DNA from: Macquaria australasica
Lineage: Eukaryota; Chordata; Actinopteri; Centrarchiformes; Percichthyidae
Length of the DNA: 64,000 nt
Assembly: GCA_005408345.1 (NCBI GenBank)
Contig: SEMN01000335.1
Location: forward strand, 467,849-531,848
Direction of reading: 5' to 3'
This document shows positions 1 to 11,969 of the stretch, piece by piece; within the stretch, counting starts at the first letter, position 1; the number at the start of each line of letters is the position of its first letter. The position numbers and the translations under genes were made by a program. The notes under the pieces were generated by a model that worked only from the letters and a program-made list of their open reading frames with translations, was not told where the DNA came from and ran no database searches.

Positions 1-180
1 TTGGGTTGAAGGGGGCAGGGGGGAGCGGGAGAGAGAGAGCAGGAGGAAAGAGAACATACAGCAGCACAATACAGCATAGATATGGTAATGGAATTGATGT
101 TAACACCAACGGAAACGGCACTAAGAGCAACATTATAATAGCAATACTAATAACAACAGCAACAGCAGCAATAGCAGCAG
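1..180 (-). repeat. Partial dispersed repeat, same family as 1921-2095
   Basis: This segment runs nearly base for base with 1921-2088: both contain the GA-rich block, the 'gagaacatacagcag' string and the 'gatgttaacaccaacgg' string. The copy is cut by the window edge. The better copy at 1690-2095 ends in what reads, on the minus strand, as a non-LTR retrotransposon 3' tail, so this piece is inferred to be internal 3'-region sequence of the same element on the same strand. Confidence 0.7.
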
Positions 181-279
181 CGGGCGCAGAGCAGGACCAC
201 GGGGGCAGCAGGCGGCAGCAACCACAGACCCAGACTCAACAGCTCCAGAGGCAGAAATACCTGCAGAAAGCAACAGAAG

Positions 280-281
<2 letters not shown>

Positions 282-318
<37 letters not shown>
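282..318. repeat. (GA)n microsatellite
   Basis: An uninterrupted AG dinucleotide run of about 37 bases, directly downstream of the dispersed repeat at the window start. Confidence 0.95.
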
Positions 319-322
<4 letters not shown>

Positions 323-329
323 GAAAGCA

Positions 330-1310
330 CACAACTACGGGAAGAAGTTGAATTAATAACAAGCATTGATGGGATATGAGGGCGTACAGATGGAGAGGAA
401 GAGGAGGAGAAAGGAGCTCAGTGCATCATAGGAAGTCCCCCGGCAGTCTAGGCCTATAGCAGCATAACTAAGGGGGGGGGGGGGGTCTGTTTATATGTTT
501 ATGTTAAGTTTATGTTCATTTGTGGTGCCTGACTACTGATAACTTCCAAGTCGAGTGCCCTAGCTGTACGGCTGTGCTGTAGTGTGTACTTCTATTGCAG
601 TATTTTGTTAGTGCCATTTCATGCGGTGTATTGATAATCCATTTCATTTTATGACATTTATAGTTTGTGTTGTGTACTGACTGCTGGGATTCTCTAATGT
701 GAGGACAGTACATAAACTGTACATGGTTATTGTATAAGTGTTTATGTACATGCATAGAAGCGAGTTAGCCCAGTCCGAACGTAGAACGAATGAAGCTGTG
801 GCATTGTCAGTGTGATGAGATGGTCTGGATGTCCAGTATTATATTCCTCTGCTACAGTCGCTCATTCATCAGACCATGGAAAGATTGACAGGTTGTCATC
901 ATCACACACACACGAGGACTGCAAACTGATCCGTTTCGACTGTCTTCAGTTTCTAGTTACTTAACAGGTGATTCTGATCAGCTGGTTTTTTAGCATTAGT
1001 GGGAAGATGATAAAAACTGTTCGCAATAGTTGACTTTTATTTTGTTACCGGTGTAACACCAGGAGATTGACCTGTTGACCCCCTGCCAGCAATCCCAGAA
1101 TGCAGTATGCTGTTTACATGTGATGTCACGATGGGGACTAATTGCCAAAGAGTCCTCTCATATTTCTTCAATTTTTATTGTGCACAATGTGAAATGCTTT
1201 CATTTAATCGCTCTTTAAGTCTCTTTTTCAATCTAGTCTCTTCTGACTGAAATGAAGCTTAGCGAAAGGTCAGTCAGGAAGACTGTCTTCATGCTATGCA
1301 TTTATTTACT
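330..1310. other. Intergenic stretch, no gene seen
   Basis: There are no long open frames or recognisable domains. The only local structure is a run of 14 G at 472-485. Confidence 0.6.
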
Positions 1311-1311
1311 C

Positions 1312-1390
1312 AATACAATTCAGTTCAATTCAAAGGGGCTTTATTGGCATGGGAAACAGACGTTTACGTTGCCAAAGCAAGTGTGACATA
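1312..1390 (-). repeat. Retroelement 3'-tail-like fragment
   Basis: Read on the minus strand, this segment passes through an AATAAAGCCCC string and ends in a TTGAA-type satellite tail. That is the usual form of a fish non-LTR element 3' end. The family is not assigned. It abuts the (AT)n microsatellite. Confidence 0.45.
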
Positions 1391-1392
1391 AA

Positions 1393-1395
<3 letters not shown>

Positions 1396-1482
<87 letters not shown>
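1396..1482. repeat. (AT)n followed by (GA)n compound microsatellite
   Basis: About 55 bases of alternating AT pass directly into about 32 bases of GA repeat. This is a compound dinucleotide tract likely to be polymorphic in length. Confidence 0.95.
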
Positions 1483-1689
1483 TATGAGTAAAAAATAACT
1501 TAAAAAATAAAAATAATAAAATAACATAAAATAAAAAATGTAGACTTGCAAGACTTTACTCTCTCTCTCCTCTCTCCCTCTCCCTTTTCCCACTTTCAAC
1601 CTGCTGAATGAGGGCGTTCACTCTGAGGTAAACCATTCAGATTTTGCCACAACCTCTCTCAGCCAATCATATCTTTGCTGTCAATATTT

Positions 1690-2095
1690 AAAATTCAATT
1701 CAATTCAGTTTTATTTATATAGCGCCATATCATAACAAAGTTATCTCAGGGCACTTTTTCGAATAGAGCAAGTCTAGACCGACTCTTTATATTTACAGAG
1801 ACCCAACAGTTCCCACCATGAGCAAGCACTATGCGACAGTGGCAAGGAAAAACTCCCTTTTAACAGGTAGAAACCTCGAGCAGAACCAGGCTCAAGGTGG
1901 GCGGTCATCTGCCTCGACCGGTTGGGTTGAAGGGGGAAGGGGGGAGCGGGAGAGAGAGAGCAGGAGGAAAGAGAACATACAGCAGCTCAATACAGCATAT
2001 ATATGGTAATGGCATTGATGTTAACACCAACGGAAACAACACTAAGAGCAACATTATAATAGTAATACTAATAACAACAACAACAAATAAAACTG
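1690..2095 (-). repeat. Non-LTR retrotransposon 3' region with AATTG-type tail
   Basis: On the minus strand the segment ends with 'gcgctatataaataaaa' followed by repeated 'ctgaattgaattg', the form of a LINE 3' end with a short satellite tail. The tail-proximal 70 bases recur at 20388-20457 and the distal part recurs at 1-180, so it is dispersed within this window alone. There is no coding capacity. The family name is not recognised with certainty. Confidence 0.7.
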
Positions 2096-2099
2096 TTCT

Positions 2100-3900
2100 T
2101 TTCTCTGCTACTGTCAACTAAATTTCCGTATTGTATTTATAAAAAATAAAAAAAAGCCAAACCTTTCAAAACACATTTGCTGTTAGTATATGAACAGGCT
2201 GGTTCTCAAAATAAAGGGACATTGAAAATAATCAGCAATCATTGCTGCTTTCAACCTCCAACAAACAGACATGAACCAAGAAAATAATAACAATTGCTAC
2301 AAACAAAGCCATTCCTCCTCCCTCTCTGCACAGAACCAGCACTTAAACAGTACTGTACATCATTTACTTTGGCATAAAAGGATGGATGGGACCATTCACT
2401 CTGTGTTCACAGTGAATTACCTGGGTCCACCTTCCTGCCTCCATTCTGATTAGCTCTCTGGCTTCTCTTAAAGTGGAAGCTGATCTAATCAGAACCTAGC
2501 CCATGCAGCACCACACTTTAATTCTCTTGTTATACCTTCCTCACATTACCATTCTGTTTCACCATTCAACTCTTCAAGCCTGTTTTCAAGCTCGCTCTAT
2601 GGGGGTGCTTTCCCTCACCTTTTCATACATTGCCCATTAATTATGAATGAGACAGAGGTCTCTGAAGAGAGTCGGAGGAGCAGTGATGGTATAGAGCCAA
2701 GGGTAGGGGGATACATTGGGGAGTGTGCACCTCCTTGAAGAGGAAATGGAGAGGAGGTCCTGCATATGTTCTCCTTGCAAACCATGAGATGAGTGACACA
2801 CAGCTATGTGATAAACCCATAATAATTCCTCAGGAAGTCTCTCAGTAATGCAATTATACTTTGTAATGGAGCTTGAAGTAAAATGCTAATGCTGTATTTT
2901 AACAGCATTGTATATTAAATGCAATCACTCATTTTACGTGACAGTCTGTGACAGAGTAGGCACAGATTCCACCTTGAACCCAAACTCACAGCGAGAGCCG
3001 GAATCACATTTCCATTTTTCTGTGGATTCTCTGCTGTGCTTGGGACTGTCTGGCGCCATGACACACTTCACTATACAGTATGGGTGCATGGCTGACAAAA
3101 TGATTAATGCACAGGGCTATTTAAGACTTTTTGTAATTACAGAGAGAATAGAGGGAGAGAAACTAAATCCACAGAGGGAATAATCCTCGCAGTAAGACAT
3201 CTGTGATGAATAGAGAGCTGAGCCTGTGACACATGTACCATAGAGAAATTTTATAATATTTTAATGATGTTTGACCTAGTATTTGAGAAAGTTCTGAATT
3301 ATAAGTACAGCTATGGAAACAGGATAACCATAGTGATTATATGAAAATAAAAGAATAGCACGCTGGGAGTACTTGGTAAAACATTTCATTTAGTTGTTTT
3401 CATTTCATATTGATAATACTTATTAAACCACAATGCCTCCTCTAAGATCCAGTTCTTATTGAAAAAGGCCATGACTATGAAATGACTTTCAGAATTGTCA
3501 AGATGTAACAGCATCCTTTAGTTTAAGATTCAGAAATCTGTTATTTTGATGAAGCTAGCCTTTTAGAGAAGATTAAAGCCATTTGGTCTTTTGGCAAATT
3601 ATATGAATCACCTCCTAAAGCAGGTGACAGGTGTGAGCCATCCACAAAATCCACCCCTCAATAATGCTCTCTATCTGATATTCTGTAACATGCATTTCTC
3701 ACTACATCTACCAGAATCTGTGTGCCTCAGTGACAAAGTAATGTAACTCAATAATCTGTTACCATAGCCAACATAACAAAACAAGAGAGACTGTCTTCCC
3801 CAAAAATATGGCTGTATAGGTCGTCTGTGCAGCAGATTATTACGAATATTTACGTTTGTTAGGTGGCAACCTCTAGAGTGCCAAAGTCTGCATAGGGAGG
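2100..3900. other. Intergenic stretch, nothing recognised
   Basis: The sequence is AT-rich with only short, composition-like open frames. I saw no splice-consistent exons, RNA genes or clear repeats. Confidence 0.5.
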
Positions 3901-3901
3901 A

Positions 3902-3945
3902 GGTTGGGTTGGGTTGGGTTGGGTTGGGTGGATGGATTGGGTAGG
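3902..3945. repeat. (GGGTT)n short tandem repeat
   Basis: Five or more consecutive GGGTT units, then decayed GGGT/GGAT units. The motif is telomere-like in composition but is not the vertebrate TTAGGG unit. Confidence 0.85.
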
Positions 3946-4290
3946 TGGGTCAATACAGGACTTTCACCCAGGAGACCACTGTTCGTGTCCTGTGTGAAAC
4001 CAAAAGTCAATGTTGACTTATTTTAACTTACGTACATAACTTTTAGCTTTAAGTTACATACGTAAGTTAAGTTACGTAACTAACGTAGTTATTTTAACCC
4101 AAACATGATCTTTTCCTAAACCTAACCAAGTAGTTTTGGTGCGTGAACCTAACCAAACCGCGACCGTGTCACACCGTTAACCATGTGTTGTTGTTGTTAC
4201 CATGACGATGAAGGTCTGGTACACCATATGTCGTTTTGGGAGTCACTGACAAATGACCTATTCTGTCGTTTACGTTGGAGGACTTGAAAC
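3946..4290. repeat. Probable dispersed repeat with internal hairpin
   Basis: The block contains a 'cctaaacctaaccaag' string and related text that I recognise as recurrent in fish genomes, plus a strong stem-loop at 4023-4070. No copy elsewhere in this window was noticed, so the call rests on memory and the hairpin. Confidence 0.4.
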
Positions 4291-4397
4291 AAGAGGTTAC
4301 AACAAATTAGAAAAAAGCACATCATGTCATTCGTACACAGCTTGTGTATTCTTTTTATGATATGATGATTGATTTCTCTTGGATAATCTTTATGAGC

Positions 4398-4400
<3 letters not shown>

Positions 4401-4454
<54 letters not shown>

Positions 4455-4462
4455 GTGTGTGT
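4401..4462. repeat. (GT)n microsatellite
   Basis: About 62 bases of GT dinucleotide with one C interruption near position 4450. Confidence 0.97.
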
Positions 4463-6835
4463 ACAAATTTGTAACCAAAACTGCTCTGCAGGATTTCTGA
4501 TAATCTCTGAGAACAAAGGAAACATTCACAAGGGTCACACGTGAGTTAATTTAGGTACTTTTTTCTAAGCTCACCCATTTCAATGAGGTAAGTTGGGTAT
4601 CCAGTGTATTCATCTTAATTGTCCTGTTGAGGTTTTCATACAAGAACTCCATCTTATTCTGGTGTTTTTTATTCAGCTGTCATTATCCAATTCATGTCTT
4701 TGTGCATCCTCTTTATATTTTTATTAGTGGCTTTAGGATGAGCTGTGTTACCGGACCTTGTTTTTTTTCTTTACTTCTCTTGTTTACATCGTCCTATAAT
4801 CCACCTTGTAAACTGTGGTTTCAGCTTAAGTGCTATAACGTTTATTATCAACATTCACATCATACATTGCAGAAATATCTCACCTGCACAAACTCAGGTT
4901 CTCTTTTCAGGCCTGGATCCCCAATAAAACCACAGATGGGGCTTCTAAAGCTGCTGTGGGGGCATTAATAGTAGTTACAGCACAGACTGTGTGACAGGAC
5001 ATGGCAATCAAAAATAGCTTGCTGAACATAAGGTTTGAGGTACACAGTATGATATTAAATTGATGCAATAAACTAAAGGCATGTGGTGCCACTGCAGAAA
5101 AAACAAAGGCACAATTAGACTTACAGTAATGACTTATTTGGCACAGCTTGTTTTTCCATAAATAACTAAAAGAGGCAAAGATTTTAAGTGGTGTACCTGA
5201 CTTTAAACCTTAGTATGTTCTTAAGGGAAGAATCATTTTGCCACCAAGACGTGCATAGTATAAGCAAAATTGCCATATTATAAGGCAAGCATAACAAAAT
5301 GCTCCAGTAAGTTTGCATTTGAAACAAGAACTTCCCCTGAATCAGTGAACTGGGTAACATTATTTATTAAGGCCCCCCGTGTGGCAAAGATCATCCGGGG
5401 ACATGTGGTGTTTGAGGTCCAGAGGAGAAGCCTACCACAAAATGGGCTGGCTGGCTGCAAACCAGACAGGCTAGCAGCAACACTTACCTAATATCGCCAT
5501 CATAGAACAGTAAACTTTAATGGGCAATTTGGCTTACTGACATAAGTCAATAATAATAGATAAAAACAAGAATCAATACAAAAAATAAACAACTACACAG
5601 GTCAGAGTTAGTGTTGCCATTGTCTCATGTCACAAAGAAGCCAGAAACCAGGCGACACCACAGCTAGTTACAGGCCAAATCACATTTTGTTATCACCTCC
5701 CCAAAATCAACTGGAAGAAAAAGCCATCACTACATATAAAATGATTTGTGAGAGATTACAATATGTGTCACCCACCAGCCATAAACAATAGCATCAGCTT
5801 TTACATTTCCCTGGACCCGCTATCATCCAAAATTACAATGGTAGCTAAGAGAAAAAGTCCCAGGTAAAATATATCCAAAACTAAAAAGAATGTGACACTA
5901 GTGTCAATTTGCAGAACAATTAGCCATCATCCAACGGTACACCTGCACAGTGTGTATCTTGTCATTTTCTTCTTGCAGTTCAGACACTTGCAGGCACTCG
6001 TTTGCTACTGCTTCTCTAGCACAATCCCTCGCTAAATAGAAAGCTATCAACAGCATGTATACATTATTTGAGTCCTTGTTTCCCCGAATCTCTAAAACAG
6101 AGTTGTCAAGTGCAAAGTTAGCACGACCCATAGAGCCACATTAGCCACATTTATGGGAAATATTCCAGGTTGAAATCAACCAGTTATCCTCTAAGGAACC
6201 TACCTGGTTTTATAATAGGTCCTACAGTCGTTTGTGTACAAGACAAATGAGAGAGATGAGCGTGAACTAGTCAGAGAACCAATCACACAAAGTCTATTTG
6301 CCAAAAAATGTATTATTCAACAAACTAAAGTAGTAAAAAAAAATTCAAAAAAATTGACAGCAGTCTGTGTGCATGGAAGTGGGGCTGAATACGTAATTAA
6401 AAGCTGAAGAGAAATAAGAATCTGTCTTTTTATACATTGTTTGGAGCTATGACTTGCTTTCTTAAGGCGTTTTATACCTATAGTTGGTTTGCTCTGGTCC
6501 GAATCAGTGGTGATGAGTTTGTAAACTTGGAGCATTTTCCCGTTGGAGAGCGTTCTCTCCACTTATTGGTCAAATGTGTCTGGGGCGGTAAATACAGGAA
6601 GAAGGTCCTGTGTTCTGGACTAGTGTATATTTCTGTGAGAGAAACGTTGCTATGCAATTTAACATTCAGCAGTGTGCACAGTTGGCATTTGCTCATAACC
6701 GTGGTGATTATCTGGGCAATACAGCAGGCAAATCTATACCAGCAGAATGCCCAATGCACTTCGAGGAAACGTCTTGAAAATACTGAACTGCTTCACACTT
6801 TGCAAAGAAGATGTGCTGCCTTCAGGAGCTAATAT
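4463..6835. other. Intergenic stretch, no gene supported
   Basis: Open frames of up to 131 codons occur (for example 6437-6832 +), but none shows a domain, codon bias or splice structure. They read as chance frames. Confidence 0.5.
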
Positions 6836-6854
6836 TTAGCTCAAACTTGTACAC

Positions 6855-7080
6855 CTGGTAGTTGGGTCGGATCGAGGTTGGATAATGTTCCCACCAACAA
6901 ACCACTCCAAGTCCACCTCCTCTAAAGGATCTCGGTACGGTTGTTTTGGTCCGCACCCAAGTGCGATTACTGTGTTCAGACCTGCCCAAACGAACCGCAC
7001 TAACCAGGCAAATGCACCTGGGTTCATTTTAACCGAACCAATCAGGTTAGGTGTCAAAACGCCTTTACATATCATATACA
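6855..7080. repeat. Possible dispersed DNA-element fragment
   Basis: This CpG-containing block ('ttggtccgcacccaagtg') has a base composition unlike its AT-rich flanks and resembles fish transposon ends. No second copy or clear inverted termini were found here. Confidence 0.25.
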
Positions 7081-7679
7081 GTCTGCAGTTGCACATGGAC
7101 ACACACACAACGCACTGCAAATTGATGGTTACTTTTTCATTACATCTTTAACAGCGTTGTAGACTTGAGTGTACACAGATGATTACATGATTGTCTTGAC
7201 TGTAGTTATTGTGCTGTGGAAATGTGATGTTTACACCTTAAGGGGAGCCACACAATAGCCCTCTTCAGCTATGCTTTCTGGCTCTGCCTGCAACTGTATG
7301 ATTCTCTTCTTGTGTTTTGCTCTGACTTTATACATTTTTTACTATCATTTCACCCAGGGGTGCTTAAAGCCTGAACAGTTCAAATGGGAACATAGTTGCC
7401 CCGTGTTGTTTTTGTTTTACCTGTTTAATTTTGCATTTATACATGCATTTAAATCTGCCTCTTTGCATAAGATATCATAATGAAGTTTGACCTGTACACC
7501 TAGATTAGCCCACACTCCTTTCCTGGCATGGCTTCTTGCCAGTGGAGTCTCAGAGTTTTGCACCACCTGATCAGCCAATGAGAGGCCATCAAAACATTTC
7601 ACACAGCAGTGAACCTGTTTTGCATCTGTCTCTGAGTTGTGTGTGTCCTGATCATCCAGTCAGACTCAAGAGGAAGTAT

Positions 7680-7682
<3 letters not shown>

Positions 7683-7736
<54 letters not shown>
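7683..7736. repeat. (GT)n microsatellite
   Basis: About 54 bases of uninterrupted GT dinucleotide repeat. Confidence 0.97.
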
Positions 7737-7737
<1 letters not shown>

Positions 7738-7739
7738 CT

Positions 7740-10235
7740 CATCTGAAATCTTGGGATGCAGCACCTCCTGGATCTGAACCCATCTCTTTTAATCATTGTA
7801 TTTCATCTCTTGGTTTTCATCATCGCTTCACTTTCATGTTTGTGCAAATGCACTAAAATCAAACCAGCAATTAATTGTAATGATTGCTTCCAGTGCGGAC
7901 AGGATCTTAAAAAGGCTAACATGTTGGTGAAGTATGCAGCACAACAGCAGGAGGTCAGCGACTGATCTCCTGACCAGGGGCGATTTTAAATCCACATTAA
8001 ATTTAACCACAGTGAGTGAATACTGGAAGGTTAAGAAATAGAATCATGATCACACTTAAATAAATGCTGCAACAGTGAGCAGCATTTATAACAGTATATT
8101 ACATGTTGAATAGGTGACTGTAATGTATAATCAGAACAGCAACCTATTACACTGCCATGTTAGCAGAATGCAGACAGACTTCAAAATAATCAATTGTCAG
8201 TGCAGTTTAGCACTGTAGCACAAGTTTGAATAAAACCAAAGCTAATGGAAGTGGAGTCTTATTTTATGTTTATCCAATACATTACAATATATCGTTCTAT
8301 TTAGCTGGGTGAAGAGCACATATATCATCTGGCCAACAGTCCAATTTTCCCTCAGTGCATAGACCCTCTTCTGCTAATTGATTAGCACCCTGCCTGCAAA
8401 TGGATCATGTATAAAGATGTCTGCTGCCTGGTTTGACACACGTCATTACTCAGTGGTTGTTCTACAGTACAATATGCTGAGCAGGAGCAGTTCACTGTGC
8501 AGCTCATGAACATAAAAAATCCATTGAATTAGACATGACTGACACAAGCGATGTGATGTCTGGCTCTGTTATGAAAAAGAAGGGGAAAAAATCATTTTAA
8601 ACCTGGGCATGAAGCTAGCTTGGGACTGGAGCTAATGCAGTCAAACTGGTGCACAGGCCATATGTTTCTCCACTCTGTCGGGATTCATTAAGTTGCTCTT
8701 TGGATGTGAAGCAATGTGTTGCGTTAAGCCCCGAAACAGGTGTCTTTTGTTCACTCCACTGTTGTAATGCTGTTGAGCAGACATGCTGCAGAGATTGACT
8801 TCGGAGAATTCATATGGACAAAAGGACACATTCATGGAAACAAAAAACTAGATTTTGCTTTTGACTGTGCAGTGTGTCATGATAGTTGAACTAGTTGAAT
8901 TCATCACACATGCCACCATTGCACGACTGGTTCAAGTTCTAATATAAATCTTTACTTTATCTTTACTTCCTTTTTCTTTTGTCAACACATTTTAAATGAA
9001 TCAGGCTTGGCTTTCTGAGCCTGTTAGAGGATATCTGCACCTTTCTGACAGATCAAATGATGTCTAAAGCTTCAAATTCCCAACTTTCTCAGTCTTTCCT
9101 GCAGCCACTGTTGTTGTTCTGAGTTCTGGTAGCTTTTTCTGTTTTCCACGTTATGTTTACTTCCACATCCCACAGGCATGGCATGTAAATAAATTAGCAA
9201 CATGCACCTGCAGTGAGTCAATTTATGCAGTACTAATTTTCAACTGTGTTGCTATTTTGGGCAAGTTCATCTTCATTGTCAGTATGTCTCTTCGTTTGAA
9301 GACAAACTCAGCAGTGTAAAAATAGGATGTCTTTGTAAGATGTGACACCTCAAATGAGTTTCTTCAAGAGGTCCCAGAAATAACGATGAATAAAATAAAT
9401 AATAGTATGTTCGTTTCTGTATGTCAGTTTGAATATTTTATAGTTCCACTCAAGGTCCAGTGATTGTGTGTGTTACAGTATTGGACTGTGCAGTCTGTAC
9501 TCTGATGTTTGTGTATGAACGAAGCTGTAAATGCCTTGTTAATAGTTTGATAGAACTGGTACTATCAGTTGTTGAAGTGTGTGAGTTCGTATCGCTTGTG
9601 GAGTGAAGATCGGGCACTACATTGTTAGACCGATCATATTAACATTTCAAATTGTAAACAGCTACAATCAACATATTTTATTTAAATCACACATTAGTAG
9701 AAAAAATAGGCAACGTGTGATGCTGAACTTGAATTATAGGCTGTCATAGGCTAACATAATATGATATTTACATTTGACTGTAGTTCTGCCTTGTGTTGGA
9801 GCTGCTGTAGGCGAGTGAAAGATGAGGCACTCTGTGGAGAGATAATGTTCAACCATTAACTAGACCTATAAAGACCCACATCTATTCTGTTTCTCAAAAG
9901 TGAGAAAGTGGCACAAAAAAATCGATCTGTTCGATTTTTTTTACATTCAATCTCACAAGATAAAACTGAAATAAAATATAAATCCAGGATGAGAAAAAGT
10001 TAAAGCTCTCCCAAGTCTGGAGAATGCTACAGAGACAACCTGGTACTTTAATGAGCGTCCACATTTAAAATGAGTGCTCACAGAGAAGTTGTCTTCTTAA
10101 CTTTACATCATGTTTAATATTTCCGTGACTTATGGCACTGTGTTAACCATGATCTAATAGATCTGTAACAGATTATGATTATTTATTCAGCATAGCCCCT
10201 GTATGATATAAAATACAGTAAGACACAAGCACTGA
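7740..10235. other. Intergenic stretch, no gene supported
   Basis: No coding exon or RNA gene is visible. The only structured site is a perfect 11-bp stem-loop at 9915-9941, listed separately. Confidence 0.5.
9915..9941. other. Perfect 11-bp stem-loop ending in a T run
   Basis: The arm AAAAAAATCGA is followed by a 5-base loop and its exact reverse complement. As RNA it would form a stem with a 3' U tract. No gene adjoins it. Confidence 0.6.
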
Positions 10236-10238
10236 TAC

Positions 10239-10735
10239 TACTTTGGGACTCTTCACTGCACACAGTATTATCTCTGACCTCTTAGTACCGTACGCGCCAG
10301 TACGTACTTTGAGATCCTCGGGCAGAGGTCTTTGGTCTGTTCCAGAGGCCCGGCTGAAAACTAAAGGGGACAGAGTGTCTGCAGTCAGGGTCCTGAGGCT
10401 CTGGAACAATCTGCCAGAGGAAATCAGGTCAACTGAGTCAGTGATCTCCTTCAAGTCCCTTCTTAAAACATACTTTTATTGGAGAGCCTTCCCTGATTTT
10501 ACTTGAGTTTTAATTTTCTTTGAACTGTCTTTTATTTCCTTTTAAAATGTTTTTCTTTTCCTATTCTTGCCTTTTCCTGCACTGTACTGGTATCTGTTTT
10601 CTTATAAAACCTGATGATTTTATGACTTGTCTGTTTTATTTTTATGCCTTTGTGAAGCACTTTGTATCATGGATTTTGTATAGTGCTCTATAAATAAAGA
10701 TTATTGTTATTATATATTATTATACAGAGAGAGTA
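10239..10735 (+). mobile_element. L2-like LINE, 5'-truncated copy (ORF2 C-terminus plus 3' UTR)
   Basis: The frame 10243-10506 ends with a motif typical of fish L2/Maui-type ORF2 C-termini: 'TLRSSGRGLWSVPEARLKTK', then 'LWNNLPEEIRS' and 'FKSLLKTYFY' before the stop. After the stop comes a 3' UTR with 'gtgaagcactttgta' and 'tgctctataaataaag', ending in a TTAT-type microsatellite tail. Only the last 85 or so codons remain, so this is a dead-on-arrival copy produced by incomplete reverse transcription. Confidence 0.85.
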
Positions 10736-10739
10736 GTGA

Positions 10740-11590
10740 TGAGGGAGGGACTCTGCGACTCCCAGTGGAGGAAAAGAGAGCAAACAGCATGTTGGAGTTT
10801 ATGAGGCTGGAGAAGGGTCGGAGGATACTACGTGCTTACTGTGGGAACCCCATAAGGGAGCTACAACCAAACCGCGGTGGAAAAGTAGAAAACTTGTAAG
10901 TGTTACCACTGTACGAATGAATGAGGCGCCATCTTTGAATGAGGTATCGAGTTCTCCTTAATGCATCAAACCCTGCAAATTAAAGATGGCAGAGAATTTC
11001 TTCAGCAACACTATTGAATAAAGTTTCCGATTTTTTTACTTTACACCTGTCGTCGTTATTTTTCCACCTTAAAAGTCACTAAGAAGATTGCGGACCATCT
11101 GGTGAGTTTTTATTTTCCACATTCTCCCTGTAATGAAAATTTTTGTTATGATTAACAACCATATTGCATTGACTCCCCGTATAGGTATTATACCCAACAA
11201 GGTCTTGGAAGAATTTTTTTGGTATCTGATATCCATCTGGACCTACATTTTAGAATCAAGATAGCCATACTTATTGCAGTTTCGGCATTTGTTAGAATAT
11301 TATTGCCTTGTACGGTTAAAAGTAAAAACAAATGTAAGAGACTGTGTTATAATCTAGTAGAATACAGACATCTCTTTCTTTCAGATAACTTCAGGAGTAT
11401 TGGAGGCAGACATTCATGATTTGCCTTTATTCATACTCAACACACAGGATAATACAGCTGGAAAACTGGTCTAGCAAGGGGACCCAGAGTTCAGAGAGGT
11501 TGCACAAATCTTTTCATTAAATCACACACACCACAAAGCAGCTTGTTGGAAGCTGAAGTAACACAGAGGATCACCATAGATCAACGACAA
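10740..11590. other. Intergenic stretch, no gene supported
   Basis: AT-rich with short frames only. Nothing is recognised. Confidence 0.5.
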
Positions 11591-11599
11591 ATAAATAAG

Positions 11600-11965
11600 C
11601 AGGGTGTGGTGGTGGGGCGTGGTTGGAGCGTGGCTGCAGAGAGGGAGAAGTGGGGGAGTGGCTCAGGAGCTCGGGGCGGGTCGCCCGGGGAGGCACAGGT
11701 GCAGCGCATCAGGGGTTGATGAGTGTTGTTATTAGCAGTAGCAGCCCGGAGGACGGGGGTCGGTTGGACCGGATGGACGGGACGACACGACACGCCGGAC
11801 GGAGGACCACAGCCGTGGGAGTGCGCGGGTGCAGCGAGAGAGAGAGCTGGGAGGAGGACAATCGTGATTAAAGAAACCTACGGGTTATACACGCGAACAG
11901 TGTGTGTGTGTGTGTGTCTCTGTTGGTGGGCCCAGGGGAGGGTAGCAGTGGGTACGCTACACAGG
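11600..11965. repeat. GC-rich block, possible LTR-like or dispersed element
   Basis: About 360 bases of sharply higher GC and CpG content, with several CGGACGG/CGGGACG-type strings, lie in AT-rich surroundings. The block ends in a short (TG)n run at 11903-11918. Overlapping open frames exist on both strands but show no known domain. The text resembles recurrent GC-rich fish repeat sequence. An isolated CpG island is the alternative. Confidence 0.4.
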
Positions 11966-11969
11966 GATA

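Noticed and set aside
282..366. Ser/Leu-rich minus-strand frames over the (GA)n tract
   Set aside because: They are translation products of a dinucleotide microsatellite, not genes.
3902..3945. GGGTT repeats as possible interstitial telomere
   Set aside because: The unit is not TTAGGG and the tract is short. It is treated as a simple repeat.
5904..6131. 75-codon minus-strand frame with a slightly helical, charged middle
   Set aside because: I could not link it to any protein family or neighbouring exon. It may be a decayed transposon piece, but that cannot be supported.
6437..6832. 131-codon plus-strand open frame
   Set aside because: No recognisable domain, and overlapping frames on the other strand are equally long.
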